Shown: one piece after another, positions 45,261 to 53,954 of the stretch | Numbering within the stretch: position 1 is the stretch's first letter | How the letters are laid out: every line of letters begins with the position of its first letter | Assembly: GCA_945869465.1 (NCBI GenBank) | Contig: CAMBPB010000004.1 | Coordinates: forward strand, 1-64,000 | Source: Prosthecobacter debontii | GTDB lineage: Bacteria > Verrucomicrobiota > Verrucomicrobiia > Verrucomicrobiales > Akkermansiaceae | DNA: 64,000 nt | Direction: 5' to 3' | Position numbers and translations under genes: made by a program | Notes under the pieces: model-generated | The model's input: the letters and a program-made list of their open reading frames with translations, nothing else | Databases searched by the model: none | What the model was told of the DNA's origin: nothing

Positions 45261-46766
45261 TTGAAACCTCTTCTCCAACTCACTGACATCCGGAAATCCT
45301 TTGGTGCCGTGCGCGCCTTGAAGGGAGTTTCGTTTGAGCTCCAGCCGGGGGAGGTTCATGCATTGTTAGGCGAAAATGGCGCCGGCAAGTCCACGCTCAT
45401 CAAGGTCATCACCGGTGCCCATCAAGCTGACGGTGGCAGTCTGTTCGTTGCCGGCGGGGAGGTCGTTCATCTGACTCCCTCGAAGGCGCGTGAATTGGGC
45501 ATCGCCTGCATTTACCAGCAGCCCTCGCTGTTTCCCGATCTCAGCGTTGCGGAAAACATCGGCCTCCGTTTGCAAAAAACCGGCGCGTTCAGCCGGGTCC
45601 GCTGGGGCAGGCAACGGAGCCGGGCCATCGATCTGCTTCAGCGCATCGGCGCGGAGATTTCACCGGATGCCGAGGTGCGCTCGCTGTCGATGCCGGAACA
45701 ACAGTTGGTGGAAATCGCCTGTGCGCTGGGTTCGGGCGCGCGCATCGTCATCATGGACGAACCGACGGCCTCGCTCACCCAGAAGGAACAACACCTGCTC
45801 TTCAAAATCATCCGCGACCTGCGGCAGGGCGGGGTGGGGGTGATCTATATCTCACACCGGTTAGAGGAGATTTTAGCGCTCGCCGACCGGGTCACGGTGT
45901 TGCGCGATGGCGAAAGCGTCGGCACCAACCCGGTCGATGAGCTGACGGAATCCCAGTTGATCAAACTGATGGTCGGTCGCGAGGTTTCATCGATCTATCC
46001 GCCGTCTGAAGGCGAACCCGGCGAGGTCGTGCTGTCCTTGGAGGGGCTTGGCTGTTCCGCCAGCGGCGTGGGCGGGGTGACGATGGATGTTAGGGCCGGG
46101 GAAATTGTCGGGGTGGCGGGATTGATCGGCGCGGGCCGCAGCGAACTTGCGCGGATTCTCTTCGGCATCACTCCTGCGGATACCGGCGGGATTGTGTTGA
46201 ATGGAGAGCGGATTTCCATCACTTGTCCGCGAGAGGCGATTGCCCGAGGCATCGCTTATGTTCCGGAAGATCGCCGCCGCCATGGCGTGATCCTTGAAAT
46301 GCCGAGCGCCCATAACATGACGATGGCGAGTCATCCGCGGTTGTTCCCGGGCAACTGGCTGCGCTTCAATGCTGAGAGTCTGTTAGCCAGGGAGTTCATC
46401 CGCGATCTCGGCATCAAGGCTTCCGGACCTGAGGCTCCCGGCGGCAGCCTGAGCGGCGGCAATCAGCAGAAAGTCAGCGTGGCCCGCTGGCTGGCGACCC
46501 GTCCGAAACTGCTCATCCTCGACGAACCGACCCAGGGCGTCGATGTCGGTGCTAAGAGCGAAATTCACCGGATCATCCGTCGCCTGGCCAGGGAAGGTCT
46601 CGCCGTGCTGATGATTTCCAGCGATCTGGGAGAAGTGCTGGGCATGAGCGACCGCATCGCCGTGATGCGTGGCGGCAGGCTGGTGGAGTGGATCGGAAGG
46701 GAACAAGCCGATGCGCATTCGGTCATGGCCGCCGCCCTCGGAACTAACGGAAAGGATGCAGCGTGA
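45261..46766 (+). CDS. rhaT: Sugar ABC transporter ATP-binding protein (rhamnose type)
   Basis: 501 residues, starting with TTG at 45261 (the nearby ATG at 45256 runs into a stop). Two ABC modules of the RbsA/XylG type: first with Walker A GENGAGKST, LSMPEQQLVEIA and MDEPTASLT; second with GLIGAGRSEL, signature LSGGNQQKVSVARWLA and DEPTQGVDVG. It energises the importer made by the next three genes. The rhamnose assignment comes from the adjacent rhaA and is inference. Confidence 0.88.
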   Translation: MKPLLQLTDIRKSFGAVRALKGVSFELQPGEVHALLGENGAGKSTLIKVITGAHQADGGSLFVAGGEVVHLTPSKARELGIACIYQQPSLFPDLSVAENIGLRLQKTGAFSRVRWGRQRSRAIDLLQRIGAEISPDAEVRSLSMPEQQLVEIACALGSGARIVIMDEPTASLTQKEQHLLFKIIRDLRQGGVGVIYISHRLEEILALADRVTVLRDGESVGTNPVDELTESQLIKLMVGREVSSIYPPSEGEPGEVVLSLEGLGCSASGVGGVTMDVRAGEIVGVAGLIGAGRSELARILFGITPADTGGIVLNGERISITCPREAIARGIAYVPEDRRRHGVILEMPSAHNMTMASHPRLFPGNWLRFNAESLLAREFIRDLGIKASGPEAPGGSLSGGNQQKVSVARWLATRPKLLILDEPTQGVDVGAKSEIHRIIRRLAREGLAVLMISSDLGEVLGMSDRIAVMRGGRLVEWIGREQADAHSVMAAALGTNGKDAA

Positions 46767-47695
46767 TGAGCCGGTTTTCGCGGGAGCTCACCGTGGCTGG
46801 CGCTCTCGGCTTGCTGCTGTTGATCCTGGCGGTTTTCGCGCCGAACTTCTACCATCTACAACCGTTCATTTCGCGGCTCACCTCGCAGATGCCCGCGCTG
46901 GTGGCGGCGGTCGGCATCGCCCTTGTGATCATCTCCCGGCAAATTGATATTTCAATCGGAGCGCAGTTGAGCATGTGCGCCATTATCGCGAGTGTCGCCG
47001 CGGGGTCCGGGCTGCCGCTGGGCGCGGTTATTCTAACATCCATGGGGGCCGGGGTGTTGATGGGGGCTCTCAATGGCGTGCTCGTGGCCTGGGTCGGACT
47101 GCCGAGCATCGTGGTCACGCTGGCCACGATGGTGGCCTGGCAGGAAACGCTGCGGCTCTGGCAGCAAGGCCGCATGCTGGCACTTCCAGAGGGCATCCAG
47201 TGGTTCGGCCTCAGTCAGGCGGCCGGGCAAACCGCGGTGATTTCAGTTAGCCTGACGATCGTGATCGCCGCCGCATGGGCGATGAAGAATCTAGCGCTGG
47301 GTCGTTTCATTTACGCCGTGGGTTCCGATGCGGAGGCCGCCCGTCTCGCGGGTATCGATCCCAGGCGCACAACCTTCGGTGTTTTTGTCCTGATGGGGGT
47401 TCTGGCAGGACTCGCCGCCGTTTTGAACCTCGTCCAGTCGCCTCAGGTGCAGCCGAATTGTGGCGATGGACTCGAACTCAAGGCCATCGCCGCCGCAGTC
47501 GTCGGAGGCGTGGCGATCAACGGCGGCCGCGGCACGCTGTGGGGAGTGTTGCTGGGACTGCTGCTGCTCGCCAATGTGAACCCGGCCCTCACGCACTTCC
47601 ATCTGCCGCCATACTGGGAGAAAGCCATTCAGGGTTTGGTGATCCTGCTTGCCGTCCTGGCTGACGGGCTGGGCCGCCGGAAACGTCCACGATAA
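46766..47695 (+). CDS. rhaP: Sugar ABC transporter permease 1
   Basis: 309 residues with 8-10 membrane spans. The family marker RQIDISIGAQLSM and the C-terminal LKAIAAAVVGGVAINGGRGTLWGVLLG match RbsC/RhaP-type permeases. The start overlaps the preceding stop (GTGATG); either the GTG at 46763 or the ATG at 46766 may be used. It pairs with the second permease. Confidence 0.88.
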   Translation: MSRFSRELTVAGALGLLLLILAVFAPNFYHLQPFISRLTSQMPALVAAVGIALVIISRQIDISIGAQLSMCAIIASVAAGSGLPLGAVILTSMGAGVLMGALNGVLVAWVGLPSIVVTLATMVAWQETLRLWQQGRMLALPEGIQWFGLSQAAGQTAVISVSLTIVIAAAWAMKNLALGRFIYAVGSDAEAARLAGIDPRRTTFGVFVLMGVLAGLAAVLNLVQSPQVQPNCGDGLELKAIAAAVVGGVAINGGRGTLWGVLLGLLLLANVNPALTHFHLPPYWEKAIQGLVILLAVLADGLGRRKRPR

Positions 47696-47707
47696 TCCTC
47701 CGTCCAC

Positions 47708-48760
47708 ATGTTTGCTTCTATCAGATTACCCGTCAAATCCGTACTCGCCCGCCATGAGATGGTGTTGTTGCTGGTGATTGTGCTGGAGGTGATTCTGTTC
47801 AACTCGCTCGGCCGGCGGTTTCTATCCGGAGGAAACATTTCCAATGTCTTCCGTCACTCGGTGGAGATCGGGCTGCTCGCGCTCGCCATGACGCCGGTGA
47901 TCCTAACGGGCGGGATCGATCTGTCGGTGGGTTCGATGATGGGCCTGAGCGCGGTGTTGTTCGGCATGATGGTGAACAGCTTTGGTGTGGATCCATGGCT
48001 GGCGGGACTGGCGGCTATCGGTTTCGGAGCACTGGGCGGCGGTCTCAACGCGCTGCTCATCACGCGCTTGAATCTGCCTCCGCTGATTGTCACGCTCGGC
48101 ACGTTTTCGCTGTTCCGGGGCCTCGCGGAAGCGCTCACCAAGGGCGCGGAATCCTACTCGGCTTTTCCGAAATCGTTTCTCGCATTGGGAAATTCCGACG
48201 TCGCGGGACTTCCCGCACAGATCTGGGTGTTCCTAATGGTTGCCGCCGGGATCTGGTTGTTAGTCCACCGGACGACCTTCGGCCGGTCATTCCGCGCCAT
48301 CGGTTACTCGGCCGAAGGCGCCTGTTACGCCGGCATACCGGTTGCCCGCAACACCAGCCTCGCCTACATCATCGCCGGAGCGGTGGCCGGGCTTGCCGCC
48401 GTGATCCTGGTCGCCCGTTTGGGCGAAGCGCGCGCCAATGCGGGAATTGGATATGAATTGTTAGCTGTCACGGCGGTGGTGCTCGGCGGCGTGAGCATCT
48501 TCGGTGGTTCCGGCACCGTGTCCGGCACGTTGCTCGGCTGGGTTTCCCTGGCGATGCTCAACAACGGACTCACCCGCATTTCCGACTACCGGATCATGGA
48601 TCAAACGGTGGCCAGCGTCGCGCGCGAGTTGTCCGGCCTGCTGACCGGGCTGTTGCTGCTCGCCGCCCTCGCCATCGGCGCATGGACGAAAAATCTCGCC
48701 ACCCGCCGGGCGCGCGGACAGTCTCACCCGGAAAATCCACCACGCTCCTCACCTCCATGA
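47708..48760 (+). CDS. rhaQ: Sugar ABC transporter permease 2
   Basis: 350 residues, polytopic. It has GGIDLSVGSMMGLSAVLFG and AVTAVVLGGVSIFGGSGTVSGTLLG, the paired signatures of this permease class. Two different permease genes in tandem match the RhaP/RhaQ arrangement of the rhizobial rhamnose importer. Its TGA overlaps the ATG of the binding-protein gene. Confidence 0.88.
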   Translation: MFASIRLPVKSVLARHEMVLLLVIVLEVILFNSLGRRFLSGGNISNVFRHSVEIGLLALAMTPVILTGGIDLSVGSMMGLSAVLFGMMVNSFGVDPWLAGLAAIGFGALGGGLNALLITRLNLPPLIVTLGTFSLFRGLAEALTKGAESYSAFPKSFLALGNSDVAGLPAQIWVFLMVAAGIWLLVHRTTFGRSFRAIGYSAEGACYAGIPVARNTSLAYIIAGAVAGLAAVILVARLGEARANAGIGYELLAVTAVVLGGVSIFGGSGTVSGTLLGWVSLAMLNNGLTRISDYRIMDQTVASVARELSGLLTGLLLLAALAIGAWTKNLATRRARGQSHPENPPRSSPP

Positions 48761-49746
48761 AACGCAAATCCTTCATCACCACACTCGCCCTGTTCGCCAC
48801 GCTGCCCTTCGTCTCCTGCAGCAAGTCGGAATCCAAGGGCAAACTGACCATCGCCCTGTTGCTCAAGAGCAAGGGCAACCAATACTTCGTGACCTGCGAA
48901 AAAGGAGCCCGCATCGCCGCCGCCCAGATCAATGCCGAGCTGAAAGTGGACGGCCCGATCAATTCCGATCCCGCCAAGCAGAATGAAATCGTCGAGAACT
49001 GGATCACCGATGGCGTCGATGTAATCGTTGCCGCCTGTGAAAACAAGGATTCGATTTCCACCGCGCTGAGGAAAGCCCGGGCCGCCGGCATCAAGGTGGT
49101 GACCTACGATGCGGACGCCCAGCCCGACGCGCGTTCGTTTTTCGTCAATCAGGCCACCGCGCAGGGCATCGGCGAGCAGCTCATCGACACCGCGGCCACC
49201 CTAACCGGAAGCGAGGGGGAATTCGCGATCATCACCGGCACCCTGACGTCGGCCAACCTCAACGAGTGGATCAAGCATATCAAGGCACGGCACGCCGCGA
49301 AGTATCCTAACATGAAACTCGTGGATATCAAACCCTGCGATGACCAGAAGGACAAGGCCCAGCAGGAAACCACCAATCTTCTCAGCACCTATCCCGACCT
49401 CAAGGTGATCGTCTCGGTGACCTCACCCGGTGTTCCCGGCGCGGCCGAAGCTGTGAAACAAGCCGGTAAAACCGGCAAGGTCAAAGTGGTTGGTCTAGGC
49501 TTGCCGAGCGAGAACAATGCCTACGTCAAGGAAGGCGTGACCCAGGGCGTCATCCTTTGGAACGTGGAGAATCTCGGTTACCTCGCAATCATGGCCGGAG
49601 CCGCCGTCGCGAAAGGAGACCTCGTTGCGGGTGCCACTGAGTTCGATGGCGGCAAGCTCGGCACGATGGAAGTCACGGGCGATCAAATCATCCTCGGCAA
49701 ACCCGTCGTGTTCACCAGGGAGAACATCGACCAGTTCAAATTCTAG
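48757..49746 (+). CDS. rhaS: Sugar-binding lipoprotein of the ABC importer
   Basis: 329 residues from ATG at 48757 (MKRKSFITTLALFATLPFVSCSKS). The FVSC lipobox predicts lipid anchoring. It is a periplasmic-binding type 1 fold (LTIALLLKSKGNQYFVTCEKGAR, VDVIVAACENKDS, VVTYDADAQPDARSFFVNQ, KVIVSVTSPGVPGAAEAV), the RhaS/LsrB group. It would capture the sugar for the permeases upstream. It ends the operon; decayed sequence follows. Confidence 0.88.
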   Translation: MKRKSFITTLALFATLPFVSCSKSESKGKLTIALLLKSKGNQYFVTCEKGARIAAAQINAELKVDGPINSDPAKQNEIVENWITDGVDVIVAACENKDSISTALRKARAAGIKVVTYDADAQPDARSFFVNQATAQGIGEQLIDTAATLTGSEGEFAIITGTLTSANLNEWIKHIKARHAAKYPNMKLVDIKPCDDQKDKAQQETTNLLSTYPDLKVIVSVTSPGVPGAAEAVKQAGKTGKVKVVGLGLPSENNAYVKEGVTQGVILWNVENLGYLAIMAGAAVAKGDLVAGATEFDGGKLGTMEVTGDQIILGKPVVFTRENIDQFKF

Positions 49747-49763
49747 CAACATCCAATCGTTCC

Positions 49764-50095
49764 ATAAAATCATTCCCATTGATTTTCGCGGCGGTCACCC
49801 TCGCCGCCTCGCTCCGCGGTTGCTGCGGTGGATCCGTCGCGGAAACCATGGCTAACATCGGCGAGCGGCTGAACAGATCTGGGAGACCGGCGCCTACCCC
49901 ACGCCGAAAAGACCGATCCATGTCCGCCACGACATGCAGGCGGATGGCAGCATCAAATCGACGATCAAACTGCCGGAGGGTGTCGAGCCGGTCATCGGGC
50001 CCGGGAAGAGAGTGCCCGGGAAGAGAGTGCCCGGGAAGCATCCCGGCCGCTGGCGTTTCATGCCGCTGAAGTTCCCAACAGCCGGTTCTTGCCCT
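49764..50095 (+). pseudogene. Decayed secreted protein gene (unknown family)
   Basis: From 49764 the plus strand reads (ATA)-KSFPLIFAAVTLAASLRGCCGG, a good signal peptide whose start codon is ATA. About 30 codons later the likely coding frame shifts to AEQIWETGAYPTPKRPIHVRHD and KSTIKLPEGVEPVIGPG, ending near FMPLK. Lost start plus frameshift points to a pseudogene. I do not recognise the family. The second frame begins after a TAA at 49854. Confidence 0.55.
50001..50039 (+). repeat. 15-bp tandem repeat
   Basis: CCGGGAAGAGAGTGC occurs twice in tandem (50001-50030), followed by a 9-bp start of a third copy. It is in frame with the decayed gene around it (peptide GKRVP twice). Confidence 0.9.
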
Positions 50096-50159
50096 ATTGG
50101 CGGCGGTCACTATCCTGTCGCACGTCGTGACTGCCGCCGCCCGCCCGCTTTTGCAATCA

Positions 50160-50744
50160 ATGAAGGAACCCGCCGTGTTGCTGTTCGGGTTGCTGGCGGT
50201 CATGTGGGCCGCCGAGGTGGTGGATTTCCTGCTGCCGGTGGTGGATCTGGACCGGTTCGGGATCCGCCCGCGGACAGCGCGTGGTTTGTTAGGAATCATG
50301 TTCTCGCCGTTCCTGCACGCCGGTTTCGGCCATCTCCTCGCGAACTCGCTGCCGTTCCTCCTGCTAGGCGGACTGGTGATGACCGGCGGACGCCGTCCAT
50401 TCCTCCGGCTCAGCCTGTGGGTGACCGTCATCGGCGGCGGCGGCGTATGGCTGTTAGGCGGCGGTCGGACGGTGCATCTGGGGGCCAGCCTGCTGATCTT
50501 CGGCTACCTCGGGTTTCTCCTCAGCCGGGGAATCGTGGCGCGCGGCTTTGGCAGCGTGCTGATTGCGTTAGGGGTTCTGTTCGGCTACGGCGGGATGCTT
50601 CTGGGTGTCCTCCCCGGCCAGCCCGGCATCTCCTGGCTCGGCCACCTGTGCGGTTTCCTCGCCGGTATCGCGGGAGCCAGGGTCGTCCGCGGGAGTGACC
50701 CGCCGGACGCAACCGCGACTACAGGGCGAAATCATCGTAAGTGA
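50160..50744 (+). CDS. Rhomboid-family intramembrane serine protease
   Basis: 194 residues from ATG at 50160 (MKEPAVLLFGLLAVMWAAE); the track start is a TTG at 50097. Six membrane segments. Rhomboid landmarks are FLHAGFGHLLANSLPFL, the catalytic Ser in HLGASLLIFGYLG and the His in ISWLGHLCGFLAG. It cleaves membrane proteins inside the bilayer; the substrate is unknown. Confidence 0.85.
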   Translation: MKEPAVLLFGLLAVMWAAEVVDFLLPVVDLDRFGIRPRTARGLLGIMFSPFLHAGFGHLLANSLPFLLLGGLVMTGGRRPFLRLSLWVTVIGGGGVWLLGGGRTVHLGASLLIFGYLGFLLSRGIVARGFGSVLIALGVLFGYGGMLLGVLPGQPGISWLGHLCGFLAGIAGARVVRGSDPPDATATTGRNHRK

Positions 50745-50976
50745 GGAAAAACCCGGCGTTCTGCGGCTCGTTGAGCGAAGCAGCGGCCGTGCGGTATTGA
50801 GGCAAGATGCTCAATACTGTTGCTTTAGCACCGTTCTTGGCAGGAAGGCAGGGACCGTTTTGCTCAATGCTAGCTTGGGCATCATGAATGCCGGAGTGGT
50901 CTTTGCAACCTCTCAGCAGGATGATGGCTTGGGTAATGAACTCCCGAATGTCAGCCACCCATCTTGAAAATCCAGT
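50745..50976. other. Interval with an unconvincing minus-strand ORF
   Basis: A 79-codon minus ORF from a GTG at 50958 (MADIREFITQAIILLRGCKDH...NAGFFLTYDDFAL) overlaps the end of the rhomboid gene. It is not recognised and could be a remnant. No RNA or hairpin is seen. Confidence 0.3.
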
Positions 50977-51447
50977 TCACTGCCAGAGATAGGACCGGCG
51001 GGTTGCCAGTTCCCGCGCGCCGCGCCGCAGGGTGGCCTTCCACGCCAGCACCTTGCCGCCATCGAAATAGGAATCGCCGATGACGGCAAACTCCGCAATG
51101 CCTTGCGAAGCGGACGCGGGAAATTCCTTGCTCACGCGGTTCACGAGGCTGGCGGTGGCGCCCTGTTGGTATTGGAACACGACTTCCACTGGGCCCTGGC
51201 CGACCCCCGCGGCATCGTGCCACACCAGGGTGTAGTATTGGCCGAGTCGTTGGCGTCGCTCGGCCATGCTGACGGCGCCGCGGAGGTGGCGCTCTTTCTC
51301 CATCCGCACCATCGGATCATCGCCGGGGTTCCGGGTCTGATCGCGCAGTTGAAATTGTTTGACGATCAGCGGTTGTGGCGGACCCGCACAAGCACCGAGG
51401 AACAACACCACCAGAAGGCTGGACATGGCTTTCACGGCGCGATTCAA
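50977..51447 (-). CDS. Putative lipoprotein of unknown function
   Basis: 156 residues. The N terminus MSSLLVVLFLGAC (from Met8) has a clear lipobox. The mature part contains a basic stretch (MEKERHLRGAVSMAERRQRLGQYYTLVW) and a beta-rich C-terminal region (GPVEVVFQYQQGATASLVNRVS, KATLRRGARELATRRSYLWQ). No family recognised. It lies 47 bp downstream of the L,D-transpeptidase gene, possibly in one transcript. Confidence 0.7.
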   Translation of the reverse strand: MNRAVKAMSSLLVVLFLGACAGPPQPLIVKQFQLRDQTRNPGDDPMVRMEKERHLRGAVSMAERRQRLGQYYTLVWHDAAGVGQGPVEVVFQYQQGATASLVNRVSKEFPASASQGIAEFAVIGDSYFDGGKVLAWKATLRRGARELATRRSYLWQ

Positions 51448-51494
51448 GCAGGGCCGGCACGGGATTCAAGGAACAACCGGCCGCGCGCCGATTT

Positions 51495-52274
51495 TCACCC
51501 TTCACGCTCCGGAGAATCCTGCGCAGAATGGCGATGGCGATAGACGCCGTCTTTCACGCGGACCTCCGGTGGCAGCTTGCTCCGCTCGAAGTGTTCGTAG
51601 CCTTCGCGAAGATGGCTCCAGAAACCGAACCATTCGCTAGCAGTCTCGCGTGCCATGCGTTGTCCGGTCATACGGAAGGGAAAAAGATGGACGCGGAAAA
51701 ACTTCTGGCCGCCATTCAGAGCCGCGTCACACAGGGTGTAGATTTCCTCGATTTTTTCGTCCGTCATGGCGAGGCAGCCGACGGAAACGTGGTTGCCATG
51801 AATCATGATGAAGCTGCCGGTGCGTCCGTGATAGCGGTCATGGTCGTTAGGATATCCGAGGTTGAAGGCAAGGTGGAAATGGCTGTCGGGTTTCATGCCG
51901 GCGGGCGGGACAGCGTAAAAACCCTCCGGTACCTGGCCGTCGCCTTCGGCGAGCTTCGGGCCGGGCTTGCCGGACAGTGCGGCGATGGCCCAAGTGCGAA
52001 AGAGCTCGTATTTGCCGGTATCGCGGCGGCGGACCCAGAGTTCCAGTTGGCGCTCCTCCTTGAAGGCGCGCAGGAAGACCGGATCGCCGAAGTGCAGGCC
52101 CTTTTTCGTTAGGTCGCGTTCCAACCCCGGGCGCACGCGTTTGGCGGCGGCCCTGGCGCGGGCGGGGCCGGGAAGGGAGGCGCGGGTTTCTGCCACGGCG
52201 GCATCCTGTGCCGAACCGGGTTCTCCCGGGCAAGGCAAAAACACGAGCAAGGCGATGGTCAAAAAACGGCGCAT
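51495..52274 (-). CDS. L,D-transpeptidase, YkuD/YafK type
   Basis: 259 residues from ATG at 52274 (MRRFLTIALLVFLPCPGEPGSAQ, signal peptide); the track start at 52421 is over-extended. The catalytic motif is SFIMIHGNHVSVGCLAMTDEKI, with His, Ser and catalytic Cys in the HGxxxSxGC pattern, preceded by VPEGFYAV and LGYPNDHDRYHGRTG. It forms or edits 3-3 crosslinks, or attaches proteins to peptidoglycan. Confidence 0.9.
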   Translation of the reverse strand: MRRFLTIALLVFLPCPGEPGSAQDAAVAETRASLPGPARARAAAKRVRPGLERDLTKKGLHFGDPVFLRAFKEERQLELWVRRRDTGKYELFRTWAIAALSGKPGPKLAEGDGQVPEGFYAVPPAGMKPDSHFHLAFNLGYPNDHDRYHGRTGSFIMIHGNHVSVGCLAMTDEKIEEIYTLCDAALNGGQKFFRVHLFPFRMTGQRMARETASEWFGFWSHLREGYEHFERSKLPPEVRVKDGVYRHRHSAQDSPEREG

Positions 52275-52456
52275 GTTAAAACGGCGGATTTGCAGGTTCC
52301 CGGTGAATCCGAACGAGGGGACCCGATTGGTAACCCGGCGTGATCGAAATGCATACCCGCGTTTTGTGAAAAACCGGTGAATCCGCGCCGATCTGACGCC
52401 GCCGCGGATTTGCGGTTTCAAATCGCCGGAATGCAGCCTAGATTGCCTCGTAAGAC

Positions 52457-52837
52457 ATGATCACCATCAGCTCCAAAGCCGCCGAAGAACTCGCCAAACT
52501 GCTCGCCAGCCGGGCTCCCTCGGCCGTTGCGGGCCTGCGTCTCGCCGTCCGCCGGGGCGGTTGCGCCGGCTGGCAATACGAAATGAACGTGGCCGATCCG
52601 GAACCCGGCGACCTGGTGGTGGTGGCCGGCGGTGCCCGGGTGATCGTGGCGGCCGACAGCACCGAGCGCCTGCGGGGCTGCGAGGTGGATTACTCGGATG
52701 ACCTTACCGACGCCGGATTCAGGGTCAACAATCCGAACGCGGCACGCTCGTGCGGCTGCGGCACATCCTTTGAACCGGCCGATGAGCCGCCCGGAGCCCA
52801 TGCGGTGGCTGATGGCGAAGCCTGTGGATCTCCCTAA
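52457..52837 (+). CDS. A-type iron-sulfur carrier protein (IscA/HesB-like)
   Basis: 126 residues. The HesB core is ISSKAAEELAKLL, LRLAVRRGGCAGWQYEM, and SCGCGTSF, giving the three conserved Cys that hold the cluster. A hydrophilic tail of about 25 residues follows the last Cys pair. It delivers Fe-S clusters to apoproteins. The next gene starts 18 bp downstream. Confidence 0.9.
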   Translation: MITISSKAAEELAKLLASRAPSAVAGLRLAVRRGGCAGWQYEMNVADPEPGDLVVVAGGARVIVAADSTERLRGCEVDYSDDLTDAGFRVNNPNAARSCGCGTSFEPADEPPGAHAVADGEACGSP

Positions 52838-52855
52838 CAACCTAGCGAATCCACC

Positions 52856-53596
52856 GTGCCCCGCGTCGTCGAAGAACCCGCTCCCCAGCGCCCCAGTTAT
52901 TTCTGGTGGCTGCTGGCCAATGCGCTCGCCTTGTGTTTCGCGATCGTTAGCTGGGTGGTCTGCCTGGAGGTTTTCGGCAATCCGGAGGTCCCGCGGAATT
53001 ACGAAATCCTCCGCAAACTCGGCCGCCTGCCTGATTTGAAGCGCTACACCGTGCTCGACGTTCCCGACGGAAATCTGTTGGATCCCAAGGGCCTCTACAA
53101 GAAGTTCCTCTCGCTCTCCGACGAGCAGATCGACAGCTTCAACAAGCAGTTCATTCGAAACTACCTGACCAATTTCACCCAACCGCTGGCGCTCACCTAC
53201 GTTGAGGGCGACTATCAGGTAATCAAGCTACGAGAACTCGGCGAGTCCGACTTCCTCAGACATGGATTTGCCATCCGTGCCCGGGCACTCATCAAACCCG
53301 ATGACTTCACCAAACCCGCTCCCTACCCGGTGATCATCGAATACCTGTTTCCCACCAAGGAAACCGCCGCCGCGCGGGAATTCCGGCCGGGCGACACCCT
53401 CGCTGTGAAAAAAAGCCCGAACTGCGCGGCCATCGTGCATGCCGAGCGGGTGATGGAGGGCGATGAGCAGGTTGTCAGTCTAACGGTCATACCGATCGCC
53501 TACGGACCCTACCGCGTGGGCGATAACCACACCTTCGGCATCGAGCCGCCCGCGGAGGTCCGGCCCGCCGCCGGCTTCCCGGTGTTCAAACCCTGA
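52856..53596 (+). CDS. Single-pass membrane protein of unknown function
   Basis: 246 residues starting with GTG. One membrane span at about 15-38 (YFWWLLANALALCFAIVSWVVCLEVFG), then a soluble region with KRYTVLDVPDGNLLDPKGLYKKF, NKQFIRNYLTNFTQPLALTYVEGDY and an all-beta C terminus. No known domain recognised. Because of the short gap it is probably cotranscribed with the IscA-like gene. Confidence 0.75.
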   Translation: MPRVVEEPAPQRPSYFWWLLANALALCFAIVSWVVCLEVFGNPEVPRNYEILRKLGRLPDLKRYTVLDVPDGNLLDPKGLYKKFLSLSDEQIDSFNKQFIRNYLTNFTQPLALTYVEGDYQVIKLRELGESDFLRHGFAIRARALIKPDDFTKPAPYPVIIEYLFPTKETAAAREFRPGDTLAVKKSPNCAAIVHAERVMEGDEQVVSLTVIPIAYGPYRVGDNHTFGIEPPAEVRPAAGFPVFKP

Positions 53597-53598
53597 TC

Positions 53599-53706
53599 TC
53601 TCAGAACTTCGCGCTCATCCCGGCGTTTCTGGGTGCCGGGCTGACGCTCGCGGGTTCCACCGGCTGGCGTGGGCTGGCCATCCTGCGTTCCAAAATGCCT
53701 TGGAAC
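53599..53706 (+). pseudogene. C-terminal remnant of a DUF2892/rhodanese-type membrane protein
   Basis: This stretch, not in the ORF track, reads NFALIPAFLGAGLTLAGSTGWRGLAILRSKMPWNK. It closely matches how DUF2892 (YgaP-like inner-membrane) proteins end, with the GxGLxxAGxTG...LLxKMPWN pattern. There is no start or rhodanese domain upstream; the preceding gene occupies it. The frame stays open until 53848 without similarity. The rest of the 53597-53954 gap has a short CGTCCC-GAC-GGGACG hairpin and no gene. Confidence 0.7.
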
Positions 53707-53954
53707 AAAGTGGATTGTGTGAGGCGGCCCCAAGGTGACCTCCTGCTCGACCTGATACACCAACCGTTGCTCGTCCCGACGGGACGCGATCTAACAAATG
53801 TGTGGCGGGTGCGGGGTTTGGAATTCCATCTGGAATCCGAGTCCTGAAAGGACGCCTCATCCGGGGATTGCCCAAGCCACTGGATTTCAAAACTTTTTAA
53901 ATCATGGGGTTAGCCTTCATGACAGTTGGAGAATCTGAGGCGGTCCCCCGGGAT

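Noticed and set aside
45256-45261. ATG at 45256 as start of the ABC ATPase gene
   Set aside because: It reads ATG GTT TGA, a stop after two codons; the TTG at 45261 opens the conserved protein.
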